Below are positions 38,668 through 50,279 of a DNA stretch of 64,000 nucleotides, piece after piece. The notes beneath the pieces were generated by a model. That model was given only the letters and a program-made list of their open reading frames with translations. It did not search any database and was not told the DNA's origin. Both the position numbers and the translations under genes were made by a program. The DNA comes from Polytrichum commune. Its lineage: Eukaryota > Streptophyta > Polytrichopsida > Polytrichales > Polytrichaceae. The stretch is from positions 22,617,501 to 22,681,500 of the forward strand of contig OX485805.1 of NCBI GenBank assembly GCA_950295325.1, read 5' to 3'. How positions within the stretch are numbered: position 1 is the stretch's first letter; every line of letters starts with the position of its first letter.

Positions 38668-40182
38668 TGTGAGGCCAAATCCACCCCCCTTTAGCGTCCT
38701 AGTCCAGGTGATGTCTTTGAGAATCACATGTGTCTATTCCAACATTGAATCATGTGCAAGGTAATTTTCATGTTCACATATGGTATCACTCATTGTGCTT
38801 TATTAATGTTAGCCTCTGAGCTTGTGGTAGAGTTAGCTTTCTCAAGAGTCCAACCCGCGGCTTTAGCCGCACATGCCCTTACGGACATTCCCCTCACTCT
38901 TTTGATCGTCACCCCATTTGTCTTGCCATTGCAAGAGTCCTTCACATTCTCCATTGATTGTGCACGTGAATTATGCTGACTGAGAGTATACAAGTGTTAA
39001 GAAACACTTTACTCCATGGTCAATATTAAATGCAATCACATGTGACTTCCACCCACACATCGCCTACCCTATTGAGCTTAACACTTGTCTAGGAACTATC
39101 TTAATCTACAAATGGTCTAACACCCTCATGGCTAGTTTAGTGGCATCCTCTACTTAATCTTAACCTTAGTTCGCTAAACTAGCCAACCGGCTAATTAACC
39201 TAATTAACATGCAACACTAAATTGTGCCCTCTCAGCTGCCCAGCAACACTAACTTGTGCCGTCTCAACTGCCTAGCAGCAAAGCAACGCTAACTTGGTGC
39301 AGTCAGCTGCCCAGCAACACTAACTTGTGCAGTCAGCTGCCTAGCAGCAAAGCAGCACTAACTTGTGCCGTCTCAGCTGCCCAGCAGCACTAACTTGGTG
39401 CAGTCAGCTGCCCAGCAGCAAAACAACACTAACTTGTGCCGCCTCAGCTGCCCAGCAGCACTAACTTGGTTCCCCAACAACGTTTAGGCAGATGTCTAAT
39501 AAGTCCTAACAACTACTCTCAACCCCTAATAATTAATTGAGTGTTCCTCTAGTCCCTTAACCAATGAATGAACATATCCCACTAAGTTCACTAAACTAGC
39601 CCCTAATCCTCCTAGGCAATCTCAAGCTCTAAGAGCTCACTCACTTGGGAGGTATCGAGGGAGAGAGAGCTCAACTACTTAACTTTACTAAAACTACTAA
39701 TCCACACACGTGGCTCAAGCCCTTTAAGAGCTTGCTCCCTTGAGAGCGCTTGAGGGAGAGAGAGGAAAATGAGAGAGAAACCACCTTAAGTAGCAAAGAG
39801 GGAGAGAGGGAGAGAGGGAGAGAGAGGTGAGGATAGGGTGAGAGGATTAGCACCTCCAATCACAATCCCTTAACCTTCACCTTCAAAGTAGGGACTAATC
39901 CCCTTCCACCAAGCTTCCTTCTTCCTAAACTAACAAAGTGGATCCAAAAGTGGGCATTTAACCCGCGGAGCTCACCTTGCTTCCTACTCACATAATCAAG
40001 GCATCCTCTTATTGAAATTAAACCTTGAAATAACTACACGACACATTCTAATGCCTAAACTTAAATCCAAACCACACTTCACTCTTTTTATGTTTTGTGA
40101 ATAACCATAACACATCAAAGTCAAACTAAAATTGGTCTCGAAGAGTTAATCACCACATGTGGGCACCATTTTGGGCTCACAC
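38668..40182. mobile_element. Solo LTR, family 'TGTGAGGCC...GGGCTCACA', copy A (1515 bp), nested in another LTR
   Basis: It begins TGTGAGGCCAAATCC and ends TTTTGGGCTCACA, with a perfect 5-bp duplication CTTGG at 38663-38667 and 40183-40187. The host sequence on either side joins to match the uninterrupted opposite arm at 33.6-33.8 kb, which confirms that this copy inserted into an existing LTR. It carries its own minisatellite at 39218-39475. Confidence 0.92.
39218..39475. repeat. ~30-bp minisatellite inside LTR copy A
   Basis: Eight or so variable units are built on CAGCTGCCCAGCAGCACTAA followed by CTTGTGC. Lengths vary by small insertions such as CAGCAAAG. Confidence 0.88.
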
Positions 40183-40796
40183 TTGGCTTTGTCCATCATC
40201 CACATCCTTTAGTAAGTACGTGTCCACTCATTGTTCGCTAAATCCTAAGTGGTCACTACCTCTAGTTACTAAGGTGCTTGCCTCTCATCAAAAAGTGACT
40301 ATGTCATCACTAAAAACTAATCCTATCCTACTAATGCCTTCATCCGTTCCCCAACGGTCTCGTCCTTGGTTCCCGCCGACTAGCTCCGTTCCCCAACGGT
40401 TGGGCTCCCGTTCCCGCCGGCCACACGTCCCGTTCCCGGTCCCCTTTACCCTCCACGTGGCACCCGTAGGTTGTCTTCCGTAGATACTCGGGCTCCATAT
40501 AACCGGGGTCTAGAGTCCCGGCCTCGACCTGTCCTGGCCTCGCGACTCCCCCCAGATACCCGGTTGTCACCTGCTGCTCGCCCTCGTAACCCGCCACCTG
40601 GGTCCTCTCTCCCTTCTCTCGGCCAGCGCTCCTGTCTTCTCGCTTTGGTCACTCGTCGTCTCTCCTCCCCCTTTCGGAACGCTGGTCTCCTGCTTGCTGT
40701 TTGCTGATCCCTTCTTCCTTCGAGGCCTCTGTTTGCTCAATCTGGCATTTGGGTTTGAGATGTACAATAAGCCACAAAATCATTAAATGGTTTAGG

Positions 40797-41594
40797 TGTA
40801 AAGAACTTTCATCTCTTCTTTACTCCCCTCCTCCTCACTATCCGAGGGAGATGCACTCATAATGACCCTATAAGTATATTTGTTTAATTCCCCACAGGTC
40901 CATAGGTAATTGAAGGTTTAGCCCCTCTCTAATCAACAACCGCATTAGCCATCTTCAACGAAAGTTGGCCAAGCAAACATAGGGAATGAGTCTTTTGTGG
41001 AGTGCATCCGAATTATGTCAAAGGTGACAACATATTCTTCTCCTCCTGTACTAATCTTGCAATTTTTAATATGTCCCAAGGGCATTGTTGAGCTCTGATT
41101 AGCCATATTGATTACGAAAGGAGAGGGACATGTAAAGCTAAAACCTAACTTCTCCATCGTCTGAGCCGGTAAAATATTCAATCCGCCTCCTCCATCCACC
41201 AAAACATTCGGTATTACCTTATCCACTATTTATCTCTACTGCCTTTACATCGCAGGTCCCGCTTGGTAAATGCACCCTTGCCGCTATCCTAGTATTTGCC
41301 CTCCGTTTCCTCCTTACCACCGACGTTCTCTCCTCTAGCGTTTTCTAAGCTATTGGTGAAATGTCAAGTAGCTGCCTAAACATAATGTCTGCCTCTAACA
41401 AGCTAAGGTCGGCCCAAAGATCGTAAGCCTCATCATTCTTTCCGTTTTTTTTGCCTACAATTCCGAATTCTTCTTTCAGAATTTCCGGTCCTACCCATTC
41501 TTCCATTATACTACCTTCTGTTTCATGATGTGCCAACTCCCTTAGCCTCCTCGGACGAACCTCTACTCGATCCTTTAAGATTTTAGTTGCATTT
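40797..41594 (-). pseudogene. Ty3-type gag-pol linker and aspartic protease (retropepsin), degraded
   Basis: Minus strand. The segment from 41594 down to 41345 carries a charged linker (DRVEVRPRRLRELAHHE), and 41226-40945 encodes a retropepsin-like domain. Its active-site loop reads VLVDGGGGLNIL, where many retropepsins have D-S/T-G; D-G-G variants are common in plant Ty3 elements. The frame then closes near 40940 and no reverse transcriptase or integrase is recognisable before the next LTR insertion. The element is therefore truncated or too decayed to follow. Confidence 0.75.
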
Positions 41595-43439
41595 TGTGAG
41601 GCCAAACCCACCACCCTTGAGCATCCTAGTCCGGGTGATGGTTTTGAGAATCACATGTATTGTATGTATCTTGAGAAATTCTCTTTTCACATCCCAAGGC
41701 ATTCATGTCATTTTGAATCACTTTGTTTATTAGTAGTAGCCTCTTGGCTTGGGACCAAATTGGCCTTCTCAAGGGTCCAACCGGCGGCCTTGGAAACACA
41801 AGCTCTCAAGGATATTCTCCTTGCACCTTTGATTATCCTCTCCTCCCCTTTACCATCGCTAGAGTCCTCCTCTTTCTTCATTGTTATATAAGTGATCGAT
41901 TTTTATCCAAGAGGATGTAAGTGTTGAAAAACACTCCCTCAATGGTTAATCACCAATACATTCAAAAGTCACACACACACTTCCCTCCTAATGAATCCAA
42001 AACTTACCTAAAAGCTAAGATGACCTAAAATAATTCTAGTATGGTCTAGATTGAGTTTTGCTAAGCAACTAAGTTGCTAGACCTTGATTGGTAAATTGCA
42101 ATCTCTCAAAGGCTTAGCCTAACCCACCACTTAGTTAGCTAGCCTAACTAATTAACAGTTAATCTAACCAACCTAGGCTCACACCCGGGTTAACCCCAGC
42201 TCTAACCACCTTCAACCTTGTCTTAGTTAAGATCCAACGGCCTTCGCCTTCGGTCTTAGTTCAGGTGTTCCTCGGCCTTAGTTCAGGTGTCCAGCGGCCT
42301 TCGGCACTCGGCCTTAGTTCAGGGTCCAGCGGCCTTCGCCTTCGGTCCCAGTTCAGGTGTCCAGCGGCCTTCGCCTTCGGCCTTAGTTCAGGTGTCCAGC
42401 GGCCTTCGCCTTCGGTCCTAGTTCAGGTGTCCAGCGGCCTTAGTTCAGGGTCCAGCGGCCTTAGTTCAGGGTCCAGCAGCCTTCGCCTTCGGTCCCAGTT
42501 CAGGTATCCAGCGGCCTTCGGCCCTCGGCCTTAGTTCAGGGTCCAGCGGCCTTCGCCTTTGGCCTTAGTTCAAGTGTCCAGCGGCCGTCGCCTTTGGTCC
42601 CAGTTCAGGAATCCAGCAGCCTTCGCCTCCGGTCCCAGTTCAGGGTCCAGCGGCCTTAGTTCAGATGTCCACTCTAAATATATAAACACCATTAAGTGCT
42701 TCTACTTAATCATAAATTCCATACTACAATTCTAAGCCTCATAAGTCTAACTAGAAGAATAAATACTATAAATCAAAATACTATAATTCCAATCCTAAAA
42801 ATCTAAACACTAGAGTTAGGCACTTGTTTATAAATGCCTTGAGTCTAAACCACATCTCCTAATGTAAGGCTAATCTTCAAGACTAATTGGTCTTGGCTAA
42901 AAACCTTGCACACACATGTGCATCTCTCTTACTCCATACACACACAAGCTCACCCACACACTCTCACATACTCCCATCTCCTCAAGGGGAGAGTGGAGAG
43001 GTGAAAAAAAACAAAGAGAAGCGAGAGAAAATTGAGAGAGGGGAAGATAAGAGGAGAGGGGAGAAGAGCACATGAGGGAAGGATAGGGTGAGAGGATTAG
43101 CACCTCCAATTACAATCCCTTGATCCCTTCCTTCTAAGTAGGGACTCATCCCATCCATAAAGCTCTTACATTCCTAAATCAACAAGGTGGATCCTAATGT
43201 GGGCATTTAACCCGCGGAGCTCACCTTGCCTCACCTTGCTCCATACTCACCTAGTCAAGGCATCACTTATTGAACTTAATCTTGAAACAATCACACAACA
43301 CCCCCTAATGTCTAAACTTCAATCCACACCACACTTCACTCTTTTTATATTTTTGTGAACAATCATAACACTTCAAAGTCTAACTAAAATTGGTTTCAAA
43401 GAGTTAATCACCACATGTGGGCACCATTTTGGGCTCACA
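41595..43439. mobile_element. Solo LTR, family 'TGTGAGGCC...GGGCTCACA', copy B (1845 bp)
   Basis: It begins TGTGAGGCCAAACCC and ends TTTGGGCTCACA. The flanks are CATTT (41590-41594) and CACTT (43440-43444), a 5-bp target duplication with one substitution. It interrupts the gag-pol relic, whose frame resumes on the far side. It contains the GCGGCCTTCGCCTTCGG minisatellite and purine-rich AGAG stretches near 43.0 kb. Confidence 0.88.
42240..42672. repeat. ~34-bp GC-rich minisatellite inside LTR copy B
   Basis: About a dozen variable units are built on GTCCAGCGGCCTTCGCC followed by TTCGGTCCCAGTTCAG. Some units are shortened to GGTCCAGCGGCCTTAGTTCA. It is much more GC-rich than the rest of the LTR. 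Confidence 0.9.
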
Positions 43440-44787
43440 CACTTCTAGTGGTTCTTGCCACTCTCTCTAATTCCGAAAGGTGAGGGGGTTCTTTCGAAGA
43501 ATACTCTTCCTGACCATCGATATCTTTTTCCGCTTGTCGATTGTCTCTCATCGTCCTCATCATAACCACTACCGCTGAGGCACCCGATCCCACTATCACC
43601 TATGGTCTCCTTAGTTCGTGTGTAATAACGTTTGCATTAGGTAGCCAATGAGCGTTCTCACCTTTTGTTGCCAGGTTCGAAGTGAATGACTCATTAGGTT
43701 GGAACTCCATAGGTGCACTCATAATTCTTACGTCCAGTGTGTTCGACGGACCCGACATTCTAGTATCATTAGTGTAGCGTCTGAGAATTATAGGGTTCAA
43801 TGGAATATATCCTTTAGTAGTCTGCAAACCAGCTTGGGATTGACACGTCTGTCTCGCATTTTCGTAATCATAATACAAGTTTGGCGGCCTCAGTTCGTTA
43901 TAATGCCATCTTCGTGGCCTTCTTTTCCTTCTCAAATTCTCCCTAGTTTGTTGATATGGATTAACTACCGGATGCGGCAATCTAATTATCTTATTTGGTT
44001 GTCTACATTCGTTTGAAGGGTGGTTTTCCCTACAGTCGCTACATTTGAACGATTGACCCTCATACCAACATTGCCTAGAAACATCCCACCTACTACAATA
44101 CTGGTGAAATTTTGTCCTCAATCCACTTTGCCTTCTGGGCCCTTATTGCCCTCCCCTAAAGTTACCTTGTTTACATTGGTTTTGACCCTGACCTCCATAA
44201 TTTTGTGGTGGCAGGGCCCCTGCGTTCCTTTGTTCTCTATTCAGCCCCATTCTACATAATTGTTTAGTGTGGCCCGATTAGTCATACTAAATACACCACA
44301 ACCCCGAGGCGTGCCTACCTGATTCTACCGGGGATGGAAGGTTTGGTTGTTGATTCTTTACAATTAACGTCATTTGGTCCGTCAGGCTCTGAATCTGCTT
44401 CATGTTTGTCTCATAAAATCCTAGTTGATTAGTTCCTAACCTTCGTTCAATTTCTTCGATGCCAAGGCTAGACGCGGGTAAAACTAACAACAAAGCCGGT
44501 TCCCTAACAACTAAGGGCCTAGGGCATGAATCCACTACCTATTGTGAGACATGAACTAGCGGCAGTTTGGACTCACCCTCTTGGGATTGTGGTTAGATAG
44601 GAATAAACTATGGAATTGAATCATCTTCCTTCCTCCACAACCTCTCGTAGTTTTTATCTATGTTTTCAATGTCTTTTGGCTTCTGCTAACGTTGCGGATT
44701 CCTTTCTAACACCCTTCTTATTGTTCCGGATTTGAAACACCCATGAATAAAAAATTATTTAAGCGTATCGTAATTAAGCATCATCCT
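43440..44787 (-). pseudogene. Ty3-type gag C-terminal part with zinc knuckle
   Basis: Minus strand, continuing the same element. It shows a helical gag stretch, YERLWRKEDDSIP (about 44.63 kb), a coiled-coil-like stretch IEEIERRLGTNQLGFYETN (about 44.46 kb), then a basic nucleocapsid region with CSDCRENHPSNEC. This last is a CX2CX3HX4C variant of the usual CX2CX4HX4C knuckle, one residue short. Several in-frame stops are present. The relic ends at 43440, where another solo LTR was inserted, and resumes at 41594. Confidence 0.8.
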
Positions 44788-46508
44788 TGTGAGGCCAAAC
44801 CCCCCACCCTTAAGCGTCCGTAGTCCGAGTAGTGGGTTTGGGCTCACATTCCTCCGCGGTATTGGATTTGGACTTGGATGAGTCCATAGTGCAAGGTTCA
44901 CCCTTCAAGTGGTCTTGGATTTAACTTTGGTCTTTGCTTCCTTTGTCTTGCCATCGCGAGAGTGCTCCACATTCTCCATTAAGTTGTGCACGTGGTTTAT
45001 TTTTAAAGAGAGGATGCAAGTGTAAAAAAAAACACTATTCTCTATAGTCAATCTCAAATACATTCACTTGTGAAAGCCACACATAACACTAACTAGCATA
45101 ATGTAACTAACTACTTGTCTATGAGCTAATTAGGTAGGCTATCTACTAAGCTCCTTCATGAACCCATCTCTTTACTTTCTAATTACATAAACCTAGCTCC
45201 TTCATAAACCCAGCTCCTTCATAAACCCAGCTCCTTCATAAACCCAACTTCTTAGCTTCTAACTAAACAAACCCAGCTCCTTCATGAACCCACAACTTTG
45301 TAGTTGTAATCCCCAACTACCTCACTAATTATTCAAGCCCTTAACTAATCTTCCTACCTAATTTCCCTAATTCTACTAACAACCCCTTTCTAATCACACA
45401 ATTCTTCTCTAATCCTAAAATCCTAAAATCCTAGAGAGGAGAGGGGGAGAGAGAATTTCCTAACTTCACTAAGACTAACTAATCCACCCAAGTATATTTT
45501 TGCACTCATCACAACATCAAGTGCTCAACTCTTAAACATGGAACTTGCAACCACGTGTATTCAAAACATGAACTTTAAGTACCACAAATTGGAATCATGA
45601 ATTAACTTTAAAATCCTTCACGTCAACACTAATTCTACCAAGAGGTCAAGCCCTCTTCAAGGCTAACAAGCCTTGGCTCTCAAACTAAAAACTAAGCACA
45701 CACATGTGCTCCAATATGGCTTCCCACACCCACACTTATAACTCGTGGGGTGCCTTGGAGCACAAAGGAAAGAGAGGATGAGTGAGGGAAGAATGAGGGA
45801 TTATATAGTAAGCTTGGCGGGGTGAGCACCCTCAAGGCTCACGATAAGCCCTTGAGATTTCCTCCTACTTAGTAGGCGCCAATCCTATCTTCTAAGCCTT
45901 CCTCCCTCAAATGATCAACAAGGATCCTAATTCGAACATTTAACTAGCCTTGGCTTTCTACCTACCACACTTTACCAAACTTGGGATGCTTCAACCCAAA
46001 CTTAGCCTCCTTCGCTTTCCGCCGCCATAACTTTCTCCCCTTACTTTCCCAAATCGTCGCTCACCACTTAATTCAAACCACGATGCTTAACTCGTGATTT
46101 GATTGGTGCTTTGAGAATTTGCTTATCCTCCACCTTGCATTCTTCCTTGGGCCTTCCCCATTAAGTGGCCATGATGAGGTGGTCCACTTGTGCGCTCCAT
46201 GTGATCCTCCATTCATCCCAATTCGAAAGCACTTGCCTCTTGAGTCACTTTGGTTGTCTCCATCCATTTGTACTAGCCTACTCACTAACTACTCAATCCA
46301 AGTTCTCCTTACCTATCCTCATTCACTCAAATCCTTCCGAAGGTAAAAACACAATAACAACTCACATCCTAGCCTCTTACAACATGGTACTTCTAAGACT
46401 AACATTTCACTCTTTTTATATTTTTGTGAAGTAACATGCTACTTCAAAGTGCATCAACTAACGTTTCAAGGGTCTAAGACTAAATGTGGGCACCCTTTTG
46501 GGCTCACA
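44788..46508. mobile_element. Solo LTR, family 'TGTGAGGCC...GGGCTCACA', copy C (1721 bp)
   Basis: It begins TGTGAGGCCAAACC and ends TTTTGGGCTCACA. It is flanked by a perfect 5-bp target duplication, ATCCT (44783-44787 and 46509-46513). It is inserted in the gag relic. Inside is a ~17-bp minisatellite (AACCCAGCTCCTTCATA) at about 45175-45300. The 3' third is shared with copies A and B, including GGATCCTAAT...GGGCATTTAAC-type boxes. Confidence 0.9.
45175..45300. repeat. ~17-bp minisatellite inside LTR copy C
   Basis: Units of AACCCAGCTCCTTCATA, perfect to near perfect, occur several times around 45190-45290 with interspersed degenerate units. It occupies the same part of the LTR as the different minisatellites in copies A and B. 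Confidence 0.8.
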
Positions 46509-46546
46509 ATCCTCGTGCACACTAATTCAAACTTCCTAATATACGC
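46509..46546 (-). pseudogene. Short stretch of the same gag between two solo LTRs
   Basis: Only 38 bp of the host element separates two insertions. On the minus strand it reads the gag residues YIRKFELVCTR, the expected continuation of the helical gag core. The left edge carries ATCCT and the right edge ACGC, the target-site duplications of the two flanking LTRs. Confidence 0.8.
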
Positions 46547-47706
46547 TGTCGGGTAGAGAGGGTTCCGCCTTGGGAAAGCACTGGGCTTTTGGCTGCAACT
46601 AGATTTTATCGGACCCGTCGAATCTTCTTGTCTTCGATCGAGTCTTCTGGTCTTCTAGTCTTCAATTTCTTCAATTTCTTCTAATCTTCAACCTCTTTCC
46701 CGTCGACCTATCCTGTTGCGGCTCTATATGGGTAAAGGGTAAGGGTAGTGTGATAAGAAACCACGGGCTTCGGACGGGTAAAACGGGACGTCAGAACACG
46801 AGCTGACGTCCGAAAGATTGGCTCCTAAACTTTCAAACCCACGGTGACCAGCAATCGCGCCTCACCAGTGGGAACGACAGAAAACAACCTTGTGGGTGAT
46901 CAATCCCACTTCGTTGTCACAAACAACCTTGTGGGTCATTAATCCCACTTCGTTGTCACACAGGAAACAAATTACGATGCAGAAATGAAATGCAACTAGC
47001 CTCCAAAACCGGCTTGGAATCACACACACAAGAAAAAGACAACGTGCCACAAGCAACCACACATTCAAGTCTTGAAGCCTTCAATTCTTCAATTTGTCCG
47101 TCTTCTATGGTCGGTCGAAGTCTCAGCTCTTCTTTTAAGAACCAACAGACTTCCCTCCACTCAAACAAGCACAAATCTTGATTGCTAACTTCCAAAACAA
47201 CAAGTGAGATCTCTCATAAATCACAAATCCCTCGTATTTTATTTCATATTCTTCTAAAAAACAACTCACACCGTGAGCTTCGAATCCACTTCTCTCTCTC
47301 TACAACTTCTCTCCCACAAAATAATCACATAACATCTTTCCTTCACCACCTCTCCCTATCCATGCGAGAGACAAAGTTCTCTCTTATCCTCATCACATGG
47401 CTTCTAATCACCCATTGGTCCAAAGTAACTCAAAATAACTAAAAGACAAAAATAAACTATGAGTAAATAAAAAGGTAATCTATTTCTATCATTTGGTAAA
47501 GGTAACTAAGAGTAACTATGAGTAAACATAAAGGTAAACAACTTCTATCCACTTCTATCCTTAGGTAATGATAACAAAAATAAACTATGAGTAAATAAAA
47601 AAGGTAATCTACTTCTATTCTTTATTATTTTTCTCCAAGACCAAGAATCACAATGCAATATTAAATACGTACACATCTATATAGTGTACGTATTTACATC
47701 ACGACA
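46547..47706. mobile_element. Solo LTR, family 'TGTCG...CGACA' (1160 bp)
   Basis: The element is bounded by TGTCG and CGACA and flanked by a 4-bp duplication, ACGC, at 46543-46546 and 47707-47710. Removing it restores continuous gag reading, which fixes the boundaries. It is the reverse complement of the copy at 4583-5738. Near the right end is a hairpin-forming motif, TAAATACGTACAC, facing its inverted copy. No internal coding region is present, so it arose by LTR-LTR recombination. Confidence 0.9.
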
Positions 47707-48190
47707 ACGCCAAAATCTCCTCCTCCCTTCCTTGCTTCAACGATGCTAACGCTCTCAGTGTTGTACTCTGTCCTAACTCTAGTTTAAACTCTTTTAAAAA
47801 CTCTCTTTGTATTTGCACCCACTCCGTAAAGTGATCCTCTGGGTGGTTTCTGTACCATTCATAGGTTTCGCCTTGTAGAGTGGTAGGGAACCACGCTAGG
47901 TAGTAACCGGGGTCGGTTATTAAAGAGCTCTAACCTTTCGATATACTGTTCTATATGTCTAGAAGGGTCCTCATCTTTAGTGTCCCATAACTTCGGAAGA
48001 TTAACAGGCATATCAAGCATGCCAAGTTCTGAGGCACTAAAATGGGAAGACCCCATGGTCTAACCAAAAGGTCGACAGGCGGCACATGGGGTGGCTCCTG
48101 CCTATCCTAATTAGCTACCATGGTTACCCTATACATCCCTAGTCTTAATGACATAATCTCTACTTCTATATCCCCTTTTTAACGTTCTTA
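47707..48190 (-). pseudogene. Ty3-type retrotransposon gag, N-terminal part, frameshifted
   Basis: Minus-strand frames encode the N-terminal retrotransposon gag domain of a plant Ty3/Metaviridae-like element, whose Gag forms the virus-like particle. Visible are NLPKLWDTKDEDPSRHIEQY and, after a one-base frame change near 47950, WFPTTLQGE, EWYRNHPEDHF and ALASLKQGREEE. At least one upstream frameshift is also present. The coding region stops at 47707, where a solo LTR was inserted, and the same frame continues at 46546 on the other side. It is non-functional. Confidence 0.82.
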
Positions 48191-49903
48191 GTATTTTGTG
48201 ACCCTTCGCCCTCCAAACTGAAAAAAATTAAATTTTTTTAGTTTGTATTTTTAAAATTGGACTTTCTAGTAAATAGCTCCTATCACTCTTATGACTTACT
48301 TCTTTAGTTGTCTTATTATTTAACTTCTTTCTACCTTCCACTTTTTCCTCAACTTTCTTATTTCGTACAACCTCCCCTAATCCTGGTACTAACTTCGGCT
48401 TGCTTGACCCAGTCTAGCATGCATCTACCAAGTACCGGTGATCAACCCTCATTCAACCAATCATATCCCTCACTACCTTCGCTCCATTTTGTATTTCCAC
48501 TTTTTTAAGGTTTGTCAAAAAAAAATTGAAGGTGAGGAAAGAAAAACCTGCAAGCCACTTTTAATGAATAAGTCCTACAAGACATGACATGCTTGTGGCA
48601 GCTTCTGGTTGAGACGGAGAATCACCTTCGAAACCTACTTTAGGTTGTCTTTTGTCGTAATTCGGCGTGAGGGATTGACCTCTGCACATGCGTCAGTGTG
48701 GAAATTGAGGCATTACCCTCATATTTCCACCCTGACGCTATGGTTTGGGAATTACCCACTTCACCGATAACAACATTTCATGGTTTATTAAAAAAAAATG
48801 AATTATTTAATAATTGCAGTTGGAAGAAGAGTGACTTATCTCATGCTTCACCTCACTACATGTTGTTTTTCTCATCGCTCACAAATGCTACTACATGCTA
48901 TCCCCTAGCTCCCTAATTAACTTCCTTTAACCTAAAGTCATCTTAATCGAAAAACTTAGTTACCATTTTAATTTCATTTTCCTACTTGTCTTGCGAAATT
49001 AGTGTGATTTTTTTTTAATGCTTGTCCCAAGAAGGACTGGCGCACTTACCTTGTGTCGCGTTCTTTCCTTACAGACCCTTGCTTGCATTTCATATTAAGA
49101 ACTTACAACAAAAGAAAGAGAAAACTCCCATTATAAAAAGGGACCCAACCAAATTGCACTTATCTTGGTGGTAGATCAAGTGCCGGGGAAAAAGAAAGGA
49201 TGCCCTTGTCACATACATGGGCTCATGCAAAACTAGAAGGGGATCTTCCTAACACATGGTGCTTGTGTTAGGAGGTTGGGGAAATCCCACACTCCCTTCT
49301 AATTCCATTCATCACTTGCAACTTGAAAGAAGAGCAATAACCCAAAAAAAAAAAAAAAAAAACTCACCCTCCTAACAATCACCCAAAAAGAAGGTGCAGC
49401 CTTTTACCTCAAGCAATGGCGTTTTTCCCTCCCAAAAGACTATATAGTAAGTCACTTTCTATATGGGGTTACGCAATGCTCTAATTTCTTACTAAGAATG
49501 TAAGTTTTTATAAAGTAAAGTCCATAAACCTATTCATTTTTTATAAAACATAAAATTTATAATAAGGAGTTATGACCGTGCATAATTCCAAATCGTAAGT
49601 GACATTATATACTATAAATGATGTACTATTCAACCAATTATGTGTAGGTTGCAAGTTGTACCTATACCTTTAGAAGTCTCTCAGTGACACAAAACATGTT
49701 ACTAGGACATTTGAACTGGTTGACAGTAGTGAGATTGGAGTGCTTTTGGATTTGTCTTCCCATGAAGTGTATTCTCAAGAAGAGATCCATAGATTCAATT
49801 GTTAGTGTAGAATGAAAAAGTCATTGTATTTTTAAAAATTTCAATATATTTTTGTTGGATAATATATGTAATCACTGAGCCGTTGTCCGGCGCATGCCAT
49901 CAG
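48191..49903. other. Expected 5' flank of the Ty3 relic; LTR not recognised
   Basis: The 5' LTR and primer-binding site of the minus-strand gag relic would lie here. TGCCGGGGA near 49180 looks like part of a primer-binding site but is on the wrong strand for that relic. No terminal TG/CA pair with a duplication was found. Confidence 0.4.
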
Positions 49904-50279
49904 TACACTAAATAGGAAATTTAGTGTCATCAATTCTAATTGTCTTGCTCAATACTAATTGTAAACTGTGGTATAGTGTCACCAACCCTAAATGTTACCC
50001 ACCATTATTTGTCATTCTTTCTAAAAAAAATTGAAATTATAGATTTATGGTGTTGCAATTACTGTCACTTATCAAGTGATTTTTCATCCAAATTTCAATC
50101 ATCCATGACGATATTGCACCACAAGTTGCTGACAAGAGAAGATAGGGTTTTGGCTAATGGATGAATTCGTCCATCATCCATGACAATATTTGTAAACTTA
50201 TTGGTTAAGAAGTGTCACCCAAAAAGTTACCATAGTGACATTAAATATCATGTGACACTAAACATCATATTTAGAGTAG
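49904..50279 (+). mobile_element. MITE copy (376 bp)
   Basis: Starts TACACTAAATAGGAAATTTA and ends CATCATATTTAGAGTAG. The interior is collinear with the copy at 2687, including CTTGCTCAATACTA and GGTTTTGGCTAATGGATGAA. Confidence 0.8.

Larger units (their letters stand above)
36749..40766 (-). mobile_element. Solo LTR, purine-repeat family, right (inverted) copy, interrupted by LTR copy A
   Basis: On the minus strand it runs from TGTACATCTC to GACCTCGACA, flanked by ATAAG at 36744-36748 and 40767-40771. Without the nested LTR and its duplication it is about 2.5 kb. Its inner 2 kb is the reverse complement of 33600-35443. It holds the same GAAGACT-rich block (here TCTTCAGTC-rich on the plus strand, 37.3-38.3 kb) and a GGGAACGG-type cluster at its start (40.34-40.44 kb). 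Confidence 0.87.

Noticed and set aside
36697..40796. 26-bp flanking repeat as the target duplication of a non-LTR insertion
   Set aside because: The LTR edges TG...CA with ATAAG on both sides explain the boundaries better; the 26-mer is most simply a pre-existing tandem repeat.
42265..42534. Ser/Gly-rich 89-codon open frame
   Set aside because: Translation of the GC-rich minisatellite in LTR copy B.
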